A stretch of 6,186 nucleotides of DNA from an uncultured Clostridium sp. (GTDB lineage: Bacteria; Bacillota; Clostridia; TANB77; CAG-508), in assembly GCA_900556975.1 (NCBI GenBank), contig USQZ01000067.1, positions 1-6,186 on the forward strand, in the 5' to 3' direction. Position 1 is the stretch's first letter. Every line of letters begins with the position of its first letter. This document shows, piece by piece, positions 1-6,133 of the stretch. The notes under the pieces were generated by a model. It was not told where the DNA came from and ran no database searches. It worked only from the letters and a program-made list of their open reading frames with translations. Position numbers and translations under genes: made by a program.

Positions 1-1149
1 AAAAGTTATACAACAGAGAATATGTGCGAAATAAATTCTCATGGTGGAATGGTTGTTATGAGAAAAATATTAGACATTTGTCTAAAAAATGGCGCTGATT
101 TGGCAGAACCAGGAGAGTTTACTAAAAGAGCATTTTTAAATGGAAGAATTGATTTAACACAAGCAGAGGCTGTTATTGATGTAATTAATAGTAAAACAGA
201 AAAGGAAGCGAAGGCTTCTATGAATCAGTTAGAAGGATATTTGTCTAAAAAAATAAAGGAAATAAGAGAAGATTTAATTTCAGGAATGGCAGATATTGAA
301 GTTTCAATTGACTATCCTGAATATGATGTTGAGGAAGTTACTAATACAAAGATTTTAGAGATATTGGATAGAAATGCAAATAGATTGAATGAACTTGAAA
401 AGTCTTTTTCTAGTGGAAAAATTCTTAGAGAAGGTGTTAAGACTGCTATTATTGGTAGACCTAATGCTGGAAAATCTTCTTTACTTAATTTGTTATTAAA
501 TGAGGAAAGAGCTATTGTTACTGAGATTGAGGGAACTACTAGAGATACTATTGAAGAGTTTATATCTGTTGAAGGAATTCCTTTTAAGTTAATTGATACT
601 GCTGGAATAAGAGAAACAGAGGATACTGTTGAGAAAATTGGAGTTAAAAAAGCAATTGAGATAGCGAAGGATAGTGATTTGATTATTGCTATTTTTGACA
701 TTACTAAAAAATTGAATGAAGAAGATGAAAAGATATTAGAAATATTAAAAAATAGAAAATCAATAATTATTTTAAATAAAATTGATCTAAAGCAAGCGGG
801 CGTAGAGAAAGAAATTTTTGAAAAATATTCAAAAAATATTGTTACATTATCTACAAAAACACAAGAAGGAATGCAGGAATTGCTTGAAATGATGCAGAAA
901 ATGGTTGTTACAGAAGAGATAAAAACTGATAATGAATTATTGGTTATTAATTCAAGACATAAAGCTTTGATATCTAAAGCAATTGTTTCTTTGAATAAAG
1001 CGATAGATACTTTAAATGCGGGAATGCCTGTTGATGTTATAGCAATTTATATAAAAGAAATTTTAGAAGAACTTGGAAAGATTACAGGAGAGAGTGTGAC
1101 TGATGATATAATTAGTGAAATTTTTTCAAAGTTTTGTTTAGGAAAATAG
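1..1149 (+). CDS. mnmE: tRNA modification GTPase MnmE (TrmE), 5'-truncated by window edge
   Basis: MnmE is the GTPase subunit of the MnmE-MnmG complex, which modifies uridine 34 in the wobble position of certain tRNAs, using a methylene-folate carbon. The reading frame is open from base 1, so the gene starts to the left; 382 residues are visible and about 75 N-terminal residues are missing compared with the usual length near 455-460. The visible part begins inside the folate-binding N-terminal domain (INSHGG, then PGEFTKRAFLNGRIDLTQAEA). The embedded G domain shows G1 GRPNAGKS at 454-477, G2 GTTRD at 532-546, G3 DTAG at 595-606 and G4 NKID at 775-786. The C-terminus ends in FCLGK, with the functional cysteine at 1135-1137; the common form is C-I-G-K, so Leu is a conservative variant. 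The ATG at 22 is an internal methionine, not the start. The gene is followed after 15 bases by mnmG, its partner. No frameshift or missing key residue is seen. Confidence 0.97.
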   Translation, partial: KSYTTENMCEINSHGGMVVMRKILDICLKNGADLAEPGEFTKRAFLNGRIDLTQAEAVIDVINSKTEKEAKASMNQLEGYLSKKIKEIREDLISGMADIEVSIDYPEYDVEEVTNTKILEILDRNANRLNELEKSFSSGKILREGVKTAIIGRPNAGKSSLLNLLLNEERAIVTEIEGTTRDTIEEFISVEGIPFKLIDTAGIRETEDTVEKIGVKKAIEIAKDSDLIIAIFDITKKLNEEDEKILEILKNRKSIIILNKIDLKQAGVEKEIFEKYSKNIVTLSTKTQEGMQELLEMMQKMVVTEEIKTDNELLVINSRHKALISKAIVSLNKAIDTLNAGMPVDVIAIYIKEILEELGKITGESVTDDIISEIFSKFCLGK

Positions 1150-1164
1150 AAAAGGAGTAGTAAA

Positions 1165-3045
1165 ATGAGTTTTAATGCAGGAAAATATGATATAGCAGTA
1201 ATTGGTGCTGGACATGCTGGTTGTGAAGCTGCTTTAGCTGCAGCTAGAATGGGAATGAAAACATTGATATTTTCAATAACACTTGAGTGTGTTGCAAATA
1301 TGCCATGTAATCCTCACATTGGTGGTTCTTCAAAAGGTCATCTTGTTAGAGAAATTGATGCACTTGGTGGAGAGATGGGTAGAAATATTGATAAAACAAT
1401 GATTCAAATTAAGATGCTTAATACATCTAAGGGACCGGCTGTTCATTCACTAAGAGCGCAAGCAGATAGAAAAAGATATCAAATGGAAATGAAACATACT
1501 CTTGAAAAACAAGAGAATCTTTATCTAAAACAAGGAGAAATTGTTAATATTCAAGTTGAAGATGGAAAAATTAAAGCAGTTGAGACAGATATGGGTGCTA
1601 TTTATGAAGTTGATAGTGTTATTTTAGCAACTGGTACATATTTGAAAGGTAAAATATTTGTTGGTGAATATTCATGTGAGAGCGGACCTGATGGAGTTTT
1701 TCCAGCGAATAAGTTATCTAAATGTTTAAAAGATTTAGGAATTAACATTGTTAGATTTAAAACAGGAACACCAGCTAGAATTAATCGTAATAGCATAGAT
1801 TTTTCAAAAATGGAGATTCAAGAAGGCGATCCTAATGTTCCCGCTTTTTCATTTGAGGATAAATTAGGTAATTTTAAACAAGAACCTTGTTATTTGACAT
1901 ACACAAATGAAAAAACGCATGAAATTATAAGAAAAAATTTGCATAGGTCTCCATTATATGCAGGAAAAATTGAAGGTACTGGTCCAAGATATTGTCCTTC
2001 TATTGAAGATAAAGTTGTGAGATTTGCAGATAAGGAAAGACATCAGATTTTTGTTGAACCATTAGGTTTAGATACAGATGAAATGTATATTCAAGGAATG
2101 AGTTCTTCTTTACCTGAAGATGTTCAAATAGCGATGTATAGAACATTACCTGGTTTAGAACATTGTGAATTTACTAGACCAGCATATGCGATAGAATACG
2201 ATTGCATTGAGCCTTCTCAATTAAAGAGATCATTAGAGTTGAAGACGATTGATGGAATGTTTTTTGCTGGACAAATTAATGGAACTTCTGGATATGAAGA
2301 AGCTGCTTCACAAGGAATTATTGCAGGTATAAATGCAGCATTAAAGTTGAAAGGTGAAGAACCTGTTATACTTGATAGATCAGATGCTTATATTGGAGTT
2401 TTGATTGATGATATTGTTACTAAGAGTACAAATGAGCCTTACAGAATGATGACTTCAAGAGCAGAGTACAGATTATTGCTTAGACAAGACAATGCTGATA
2501 TGAGATTGACAGAGATTGGACATAGAGTAGGGCTTATATCAGAAGAGAGATATCAAAAGTTTTTAGAGAAAAAAGATATGATAGCTAAAGAAAAGGAAAG
2601 ATTAGAAAATACTATAATTAAGCCAACAGAAGAAGTAAATCAGCTTATGGAAAAATATGGAACATCAAAACTAACAGGTGGTGTTCGTCTTTCAGAATTA
2701 TTGAAGAGAACAGAGCTTACATATGATATTTTAAAGCAAATTGATAAAGATAGAGTTGACTTACCTGATGATGTTAAAGAAGAAGTTGAAATAATGGTAA
2801 AATATGAAGGATATATTAAGATGCAGGAAACTCAAGTAGAAGGATTTAAGAAACTTGAGAAAAAATTATTACCTGAAGATATTAATTATGATGACGTAAA
2901 AGGCATTAGAATTGAGGCAAGACAGAAACTTAATAAAATTAAACCTTATTCAATTGGCCAAGCTTCAAGAATATCTGGTGTTTCACCTGCTGATATATCT
3001 GTATTACTTGTTTATTTGGAACAAAGAAAAAGAAAAGATAAATAA
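1165..3045 (+). CDS. mnmG: tRNA uridine-5-carboxymethylaminomethyl(34) synthesis enzyme MnmG (GidA)
   Basis: MnmG is the FAD- and NADH-dependent partner of MnmE in wobble U34 modification. The protein has 626 residues, the normal full length (E. coli 629). The start is ATG with AAAGGAG at 1151-1157, 7 bases upstream. Visible features in order: the dinucleotide-binding glycine motif GAGHAG at residues 14-19; the conserved cysteine stretch CNPHIGGSSKGHLVREIDAL from residue 48; NTSKGPAVHSLRAQADR at 86-102; ATGTYLKG at 155-162; KTGTPARIN at 199-207; GPRYCPSIEDKVVRF at 273-287 with the second conserved cysteine at 277; FAGQINGTSGYEEAA at 367-381; TSRAEYRLLLRQDNAD at 430-445; and the helical C-terminal domain ending RISGVSPADISVLLVYLEQR, the part that binds MnmE and tRNA in the family. 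The SSKGHL version of the cysteine stretch differs from the Bacillus form and, from memory, resembles clostridial MnmG. The gene looks intact and is probably co-transcribed with mnmE and rsmG. Confidence 0.98.
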   Translation: MSFNAGKYDIAVIGAGHAGCEAALAAARMGMKTLIFSITLECVANMPCNPHIGGSSKGHLVREIDALGGEMGRNIDKTMIQIKMLNTSKGPAVHSLRAQADRKRYQMEMKHTLEKQENLYLKQGEIVNIQVEDGKIKAVETDMGAIYEVDSVILATGTYLKGKIFVGEYSCESGPDGVFPANKLSKCLKDLGINIVRFKTGTPARINRNSIDFSKMEIQEGDPNVPAFSFEDKLGNFKQEPCYLTYTNEKTHEIIRKNLHRSPLYAGKIEGTGPRYCPSIEDKVVRFADKERHQIFVEPLGLDTDEMYIQGMSSSLPEDVQIAMYRTLPGLEHCEFTRPAYAIEYDCIEPSQLKRSLELKTIDGMFFAGQINGTSGYEEAASQGIIAGINAALKLKGEEPVILDRSDAYIGVLIDDIVTKSTNEPYRMMTSRAEYRLLLRQDNADMRLTEIGHRVGLISEERYQKFLEKKDMIAKEKERLENTIIKPTEEVNQLMEKYGTSKLTGGVRLSELLKRTELTYDILKQIDKDRVDLPDDVKEEVEIMVKYEGYIKMQETQVEGFKKLEKKLLPEDINYDDVKGIRIEARQKLNKIKPYSIGQASRISGVSPADISVLLVYLEQRKRKDK

Positions 3046-3051
3046 TTTTTG

Positions 3052-3060
3052 AGAAAGGAT
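3052..3060 (+). promoter_or_regulatory. ribosome binding site deciding the rsmG start
   Basis: The purine run AGAAAGGAT contains AAAGGA, which pairs with the 3' end of 16S rRNA. It lies 10 bases before the TTG at 3070 and downstream of the alternative TTG at 3049, so only the shorter protein can use it. An ATG at 3065 is in another frame and runs into a stop after seven codons. Confidence 0.65.
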
Positions 3061-3069
3061 TTATATGTT

Positions 3070-3783
3070 TTGGAGAGAAAAGAAGTAATAAATTTTTTTA
3101 ATGAAAAGTTGAAAGAAAATAATATAAAAATTTCTGAAGATCAGATGAATAATTTTATATTATATATGGATAACTTAATAGAGTGGAATAAGAAAATTAA
3201 TTTAACAGCTATTAAAGAAGAAAAAGATATTATTGTTAAGCATTTTATAGATTCTATTCTTATTGAAAAAGAGGTAATTGGAAATAAGCTTATTGATATT
3301 GGATCAGGTGCAGGCTTTCCGGGAATACCTTTAAAGATTGTTAGAAATGATATAGATGTTACATTAATTGATTCTGTTAATAAGAAAGTTTTATTTATGC
3401 AGGACTCTATAGAGAAATTGAAGTTAGATAATATTGTAGCAATACATTGTCGAGCTGAAGATTATGCTCATAATAAGGAATATAGAGAAGCTTTTGATGT
3501 AGCTACATCAAGAGCTGTAGCTAATATGAGTACTTTAGTTGAGTATATGTTACCTTTTGTAAAGGTAGGCGGAAAATGTATTTGTATGAAAGGGCCAAAT
3601 TCTGAAGAAGAAATAAATGATTCTAAAAAAGCAATTTCCATATTAGGAGGAGAAATTGAGAGGGTGGAAAAGTACAAAATTGATGACAATGACAGGTGTT
3701 TGGTGGTTATTAATAAAGTAAAAAAAACCGAACAAATATACCCTAGAAATCAGGGGAAACCTTTAAAGGTTCCACTTAAATAA
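3070..3783 (+). CDS. rsmG: 16S rRNA (guanine(527)-N(7))-methyltransferase RsmG (GidB)
   Basis: RsmG transfers a methyl group from S-adenosylmethionine to N7 of G527 (E. coli numbering) in 16S rRNA; in known species its loss gives low-level streptomycin resistance. The preferred start is TTG at 3070, giving 237 residues, close to the roughly 239 of Bacillus GidB. It has AAAGGA at 3054-3059 upstream. The frame also has a TTG at 3049 (244 residues), but that has no Shine-Dalgarno sequence in front. The protein is a Rossmann-fold methyltransferase: an N-terminal helical part with EWNKKINLTAI (residues 38-48) and KHFIDS (57-62), SAM motif I LIDIGSGAGFPGIP (74-87), the acidic strand end LIDS (99-102), CRAEDYA (127-133), and FDVATSRAVANMSTL with VKVGGKCICMKG near residues 142-175. 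The C-terminal YPRNQGKPLKVPL tail resembles the family's usual YPRKxGxPxKxPL ending. It is the last gene before a strong terminator. Confidence 0.96.
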   Translation: MERKEVINFFNEKLKENNIKISEDQMNNFILYMDNLIEWNKKINLTAIKEEKDIIVKHFIDSILIEKEVIGNKLIDIGSGAGFPGIPLKIVRNDIDVTLIDSVNKKVLFMQDSIEKLKLDNIVAIHCRAEDYAHNKEYREAFDVATSRAVANMSTLVEYMLPFVKVGGKCICMKGPNSEEEINDSKKAISILGGEIERVEKYKIDDNDRCLVVINKVKKTEQIYPRNQGKPLKVPLK

Positions 3784-3801
3784 CGTTGAGAAATAGCATG
3801 T

Positions 3802-3839
3802 TCCACAAGTAACTTGTTAGTTGTTTGTGGATTTTTTTT
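3802..3839 (+). terminator. intrinsic (Rho-independent) terminator after rsmG
   Basis: Bases 3802-3814 pair with 3819-3831 to form a 13-base-pair stem with a four-base loop (3815-3818). The lower seven pairs (TCCACAA with TTGTGGA) are all Watson-Crick; two G-U wobbles follow, then four more Watson-Crick pairs. Eight T residues (3832-3839) follow directly. It lies 18 bases after the rsmG stop and before the parA promoter, so it ends the mnmE-mnmG-rsmG transcript and separates it from the partition unit. Confidence 0.92.
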
Positions 3840-3858
3840 GTGTGAAAGTGATTTTTTG

Positions 3859-3883
3859 TTTTTTTATATAAAAAAATAAAAAA
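3859..3883 (+). promoter_or_regulatory. A/T-tract upstream element, with perfect 18-base palindrome
   Basis: Bases 3859-3876 are seven T, ATAT, seven A: a perfect palindrome. A second run of six A (3878-3883) follows. The block ends 4 bases before the -35 box at 3888, where UP elements contact the RNA polymerase alpha subunit. The location and the phased A-tracts suggest an UP-like, bent segment that strengthens the promoter. In DNA this AT-rich the palindrome could be chance, so the functional call is tentative. Confidence 0.4.
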
Positions 3884-3887
3884 TTTA

Positions 3888-3916
3888 TTGACATGTAATT
3901 ATAATTTTTATATTAT
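3888..3916 (+). promoter_or_regulatory. sigma-A-type promoter for parA-parB-DUF4446
   Basis: A perfect TTGACA -35 box (3888-3893) is separated by 17 bases from TATTAT (3911-3916), a one-mismatch -10 box. Transcription would start near 3922-3925, giving a leader of about 20 bases before the TTG start of parA. An overlapping TATAAT at 3914-3919 would need a 20-base spacer and is less likely with this -35 box. No other -35/-10 pair of similar quality is seen between rsmG and parA. Confidence 0.85.
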
Positions 3917-3932
3917 AATATAGAAAAAGAAT

Positions 3933-3938
3933 GGAGGG
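3933..3938 (+). promoter_or_regulatory. strong ribosome binding site of parA
   Basis: GGAGGG lies 6-7 bases before the TTG at 3945. It fixes that TTG as the start: the only nearby ATG (3931) overlaps this site and meets a TAG stop after three codons. Confidence 0.85.
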
Positions 3939-3944
3939 ATAGTA

Positions 3945-4733
3945 TTGGGAAAAATAATAGCAATAGCAAATCAAAAGGGAGGCGTGGGAAAGACTACAAC
4001 CTCAGTCAATTTAAGCGCTTTGCTTGCTAAAAAGGGGAAGAAAGTTGTATTAATAGATGCAGATCCTCAAGGAAATGCGACAAGTGGTTTAGGAGTAGAT
4101 AAAGATGTAGAAAAATCTTTATATGATGTACTTATAAATGAAGAACCAGTTGCAGGGACATTACAAGACACAGTTGAGAAAAATTTAAAAATATGCCCTT
4201 CAAATATGAATTTGGCTGGAGCAGAAGTAGAATTAGTTTCCCAAATGTCTAGAGAGCATAGACTTAAAGAACAACTAGAAGGAATTAAAGACAAATTTGA
4301 TTATATTTTTATAGATTGTCCACCATCATTAGGATTAATTACATTAAATTCATTTACAGCTGCAGATTCTGTATTGATACCAGTTCAATGTGAGTATTAT
4401 GCACTTGAAGGATTAGGACAACTATTAAATACAATTAATTTAGTAAAGAAACATCTTAATAAATCATTAGAAATAGAGGGAGCTCTATTGACTATGTATG
4501 ATATTAGAACAAACCTTTCAAATCAAGTTGTTAAGGAAGTTAAAAAGTATTTTGATGATAAAGTATATAAGACAGTAATACCAAGAAATGTAAGACTAAG
4601 TGAAGCACCAAGCTTTGGTATGCCAATTACCATGTATGATCCAAAGTCTAAAGGAGCACGTAGTTATGAAAAATTGGCGAAAGAATTTTTAAAGATGGAA
4701 GAAGCTAAGGAAAAAGCTAAACATATGAAATAA
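3945..4733 (+). CDS. parA: chromosome partitioning ATPase ParA (Soj)
   Basis: ParA/Soj is a deviant-Walker ATPase that forms ATP-dependent dimers on nucleoid DNA and works with ParB and parS in origin segregation; in B. subtilis Soj also regulates the initiator DnaA. The protein has 262 residues and starts at TTG, fixed by the GGAGGG site. Visible motifs: deviant Walker A KGGVGKTT at residues 11-18 (signature Lys11, Gly12, catalytic Lys16), A' motif LIDADPQGNATSG at 36-48 with Asp40, Walker B IFIDCPP at 121-127, and the conserved PRNVRLSEAPSFG at 213-225. Arg188 and Arg217 match, by my alignment from memory, the DNA-binding Arg189 and Arg218 of B. subtilis Soj. There is no N-terminal helix-turn-helix, so this is the short chromosomal type rather than the long plasmid type. 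A lysine-rich tail runs past residue 250. parB follows after 12 bases. Confidence 0.97.
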   Translation: MGKIIAIANQKGGVGKTTTSVNLSALLAKKGKKVVLIDADPQGNATSGLGVDKDVEKSLYDVLINEEPVAGTLQDTVEKNLKICPSNMNLAGAEVELVSQMSREHRLKEQLEGIKDKFDYIFIDCPPSLGLITLNSFTAADSVLIPVQCEYYALEGLGQLLNTINLVKKHLNKSLEIEGALLTMYDIRTNLSNQVVKEVKKYFDDKVYKTVIPRNVRLSEAPSFGMPITMYDPKSKGARSYEKLAKEFLKMEEAKEKAKHMK

Positions 4734-4745
4734 GGGGGATAAGAA

Positions 4746-5588
4746 ATGGCAAAGAAAACAGGATTAGGAAAAGGATTAGATGCTTTATTTTCAGCATCAC
4801 TTGTAGAAGAAGAAACAAACGATAATGAGATGGTATATCATTTAAAGGTTTCTGAAATAGAACCTAATAAAGATCAACCAAGAAGAATATTTGATGAAGA
4901 TTCTTTAAATGAATTAGCAGAGTCAATAAAGAAGTATGGTGTTATTCAACCAATAATTGTTTCTAAAAAAGATGATTATTATCAGATAGTGGCAGGAGAG
5001 AGAAGATGGAGAGCTTCTAAGATAGCAGGTGTTACAGAAATTCCTGCTATAGTAAGAGAAAATGATGAACAAAAGAATAGAGAGATAGCATTAATAGAAA
5101 ATATTCAAAGAGAAGATTTGAATCCAATTGAAAAGGCAAGAGGAATTAAGTTACTTATGGATCAATATAATTTAACACAGGCACAAGTTGCAGAAATTAT
5201 AGGTAAAGGAAGAAGTACTGTAACAAATACTTTAAGAATATTAAATTTGGATCCAAGAGTAATTGATTTAGCGTTACAAGGAAAATTAACAGAAGGTCAT
5301 TGTAAAGCTTTACTTGGATTTGATAATCCAGATAAACAATATGATATGGCTTTATATATGATTGAATCTGGTGATAGTGTTAGAGAGGCAGAGAAGAAAA
5401 CGAAGTCACGTAAAGCTATGCCTAAGAAGAATGAAAAGTATGAGCCAATATATCGTGATATTGAAAGTAGTTTTCAAAGTTTCTTTGGTACAAAGGTAAA
5501 ATTGAATGCTGGACAAAGAAAAGGAAAAATAATTATTGAATATGCATCAAATGATGATTTAGAGCGTATACTAGATTTAATAAAATAG
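4746..5588 (+). CDS. parB: chromosome partitioning protein ParB (Spo0J), CTPase clamp
   Basis: ParB binds parS sites near the origin, loads as a CTP-dependent sliding clamp, spreads along DNA, recruits SMC and stimulates ParA. The protein has 280 residues, a normal length. The start is ATG with a run AGGGGG (4733-4738) 7 bases upstream. In order: the N-terminal ParA-stimulating stretch GLGKGLDALF (residues 6-15); the ParB/Srx-fold CTP-binding domain from about 32 to 125, with GERRWRA at 84-90 and ENIQREDLNPIEKA at 118-131, the two nucleotide-contacting boxes; the helix-turn-helix DNA-binding domain around 143-165 (LTQAQVAEIIGKGRSTVTNT); a basic linker around 216-231; and a C-terminal dimerisation domain from about 233 to the end. 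All key motifs are present. It is clearly Spo0J-like and not Noc: it is paired with parA, and only one ParB-family gene is present. Confidence 0.97.
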   Translation: MAKKTGLGKGLDALFSASLVEEETNDNEMVYHLKVSEIEPNKDQPRRIFDEDSLNELAESIKKYGVIQPIIVSKKDDYYQIVAGERRWRASKIAGVTEIPAIVRENDEQKNREIALIENIQREDLNPIEKARGIKLLMDQYNLTQAQVAEIIGKGRSTVTNTLRILNLDPRVIDLALQGKLTEGHCKALLGFDNPDKQYDMALYMIESGDSVREAEKKTKSRKAMPKKNEKYEPIYRDIESSFQSFFGTKVKLNAGQRKGKIIIEYASNDDLERILDLIK

Positions 5589-5592
5589 GGAG
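5587..5592 (+). promoter_or_regulatory. ribosome binding site deciding the DUF4446 gene start
   Basis: AGGGAG overlaps the last two bases of the parB stop codon. It touches the ATG at 5593, which is too close, but lies 9 bases before the in-frame ATG at 5602, a workable distance. The later ATG is therefore preferred, and translation is probably coupled to parB. Confidence 0.65.
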
Positions 5593-5601
5593 ATGTGCAT
5601 A

Positions 5602-6081
5602 ATGATAAATATAATATTGATTTTATCTATAGCAGTTAATGTATTATTAACTGCTATAGTATTGTTATTTATTTTTAGAATAAAAAATTTAGAAGATAAG
5701 TATTATTCTTTTATTGCTAAGTTTGATGGAAATAGAAGTATTGAAGAAGTTATGAATAATTACATGAAAATGGTAAAAAATGTTAATGAAGATAATAAGA
5801 TTATAAAAGCAAATATATTAAACGTTGAAAGGCAACTAGATATGTGTGTTCAGAATATAGGAATGGTTAGATATAATGCTTTTGATGATGTGGGAAGTGA
5901 GTTAAGTTTTGCAATAGCTATGCTAGATAATGAAGATAATGGTTTTGTTATTAATTCTATTTATGGACGTACTTCAAGTAATGTTTATGCAAAAACAATT
6001 GAAAATGGTACTTCTAAAGTTACTTTATCAGATGAAGAAATAAAAGCAGTTAATAAAGCAAAAGAACATAAAAAATTATAA
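5602..6081 (+). CDS. DUF4446 family protein, membrane-anchored, function unknown
   Basis: A 159-residue protein of a family commonly found behind parB in Clostridia; no function is established that I know of. The start at 5602 is chosen because AGGGAG sits 9 bases upstream; the in-frame ATG at 5593 would add only three residues. Residues 4-25 form one hydrophobic segment followed by Arg and Lys (FRIKN), which suggests a single N-terminal membrane anchor with the rest in the cytoplasm. Residues 27-80 are charged and probably helical, possibly coiled coil. The diagnostic core follows: QNIGMVRYNAFDDVGSELSF at 84-103, AIAMLDNEDNGFVINSIYGR at 104-123, then YAKTIENG at 129-136 and an acidic LSDEEIKAV near the end. 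The core resembles a small beta-rich domain by its alternating hydrophobics, but that is inference. Likely co-transcribed with parAB. No terminator is seen after its stop. Confidence 0.9.
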   Translation: MINIILILSIAVNVLLTAIVLLFIFRIKNLEDKYYSFIAKFDGNRSIEEVMNNYMKMVKNVNEDNKIIKANILNVERQLDMCVQNIGMVRYNAFDDVGSELSFAIAMLDNEDNGFVINSIYGRTSSNVYAKTIENGTSKVTLSDEEIKAVNKAKEHKKL

Positions 6082-6089
6082 AAAATGTA

Positions 6090-6118
6090 TTGACATTTGA
6101 AATTATATGTGTTAAATT
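6090..6118 (+). promoter_or_regulatory. promoter for the tRNA-Ser gene
   Basis: TTGACA (6090-6095) is a perfect -35 box. After 17 bases comes TAAATT (6113-6118), a four-of-six -10 box, preceded by TG at 6110-6111 in the extended -10 position. Transcription would start near 6125-6127, a few bases before the mature tRNA at 6134. The -35 box begins only 8 bases after the DUF4446 stop. Confidence 0.75.
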
Positions 6119-6133
6119 ATTAATGTTCTCTGT

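Noticed and set aside
312..701. Minus-strand open frame of 129 codons inside mnmE
   Set aside because: It lies fully antisense to the conserved GTPase domain, has no recognisable domain, and is explained by AT-rich codon use of the real gene.
1602..1796. Minus-strand open frame of 64 codons inside mnmG
   Set aside because: Antisense to conserved MnmG motifs (ATGTYLKG, KTGTPARIN); no protein-family signal.
2979..2994. TGTTTCACCTGCTGAT, a perfect left parS half-site inside mnmG
   Set aside because: The right half matches at only two positions, and the bases encode the conserved GVSPAD motif of MnmG, so chance and coding constraint explain it.
3049..3069. Longer rsmG reading from the TTG at 3049
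   Set aside because: No Shine-Dalgarno sequence lies upstream; the good AAAGGA site at 3054-3059 serves only the TTG at 3070, which also gives the usual family length.
3468..3689. Minus-strand open frame of 73 codons inside rsmG
   Set aside because: Shadow of the rsmG coding sequence; no independent evidence for a gene.
3900..3905. TATAAT as a -10 box for the parA promoter
   Set aside because: It lies only 6 bases after the TTGACA box and cannot pair with it; no good -35 box lies 17 bases upstream.
4067..4294. Minus-strand open frame of 75 codons inside parA
   Set aside because: Shadow of parA; no RBS or family signal that supports it.
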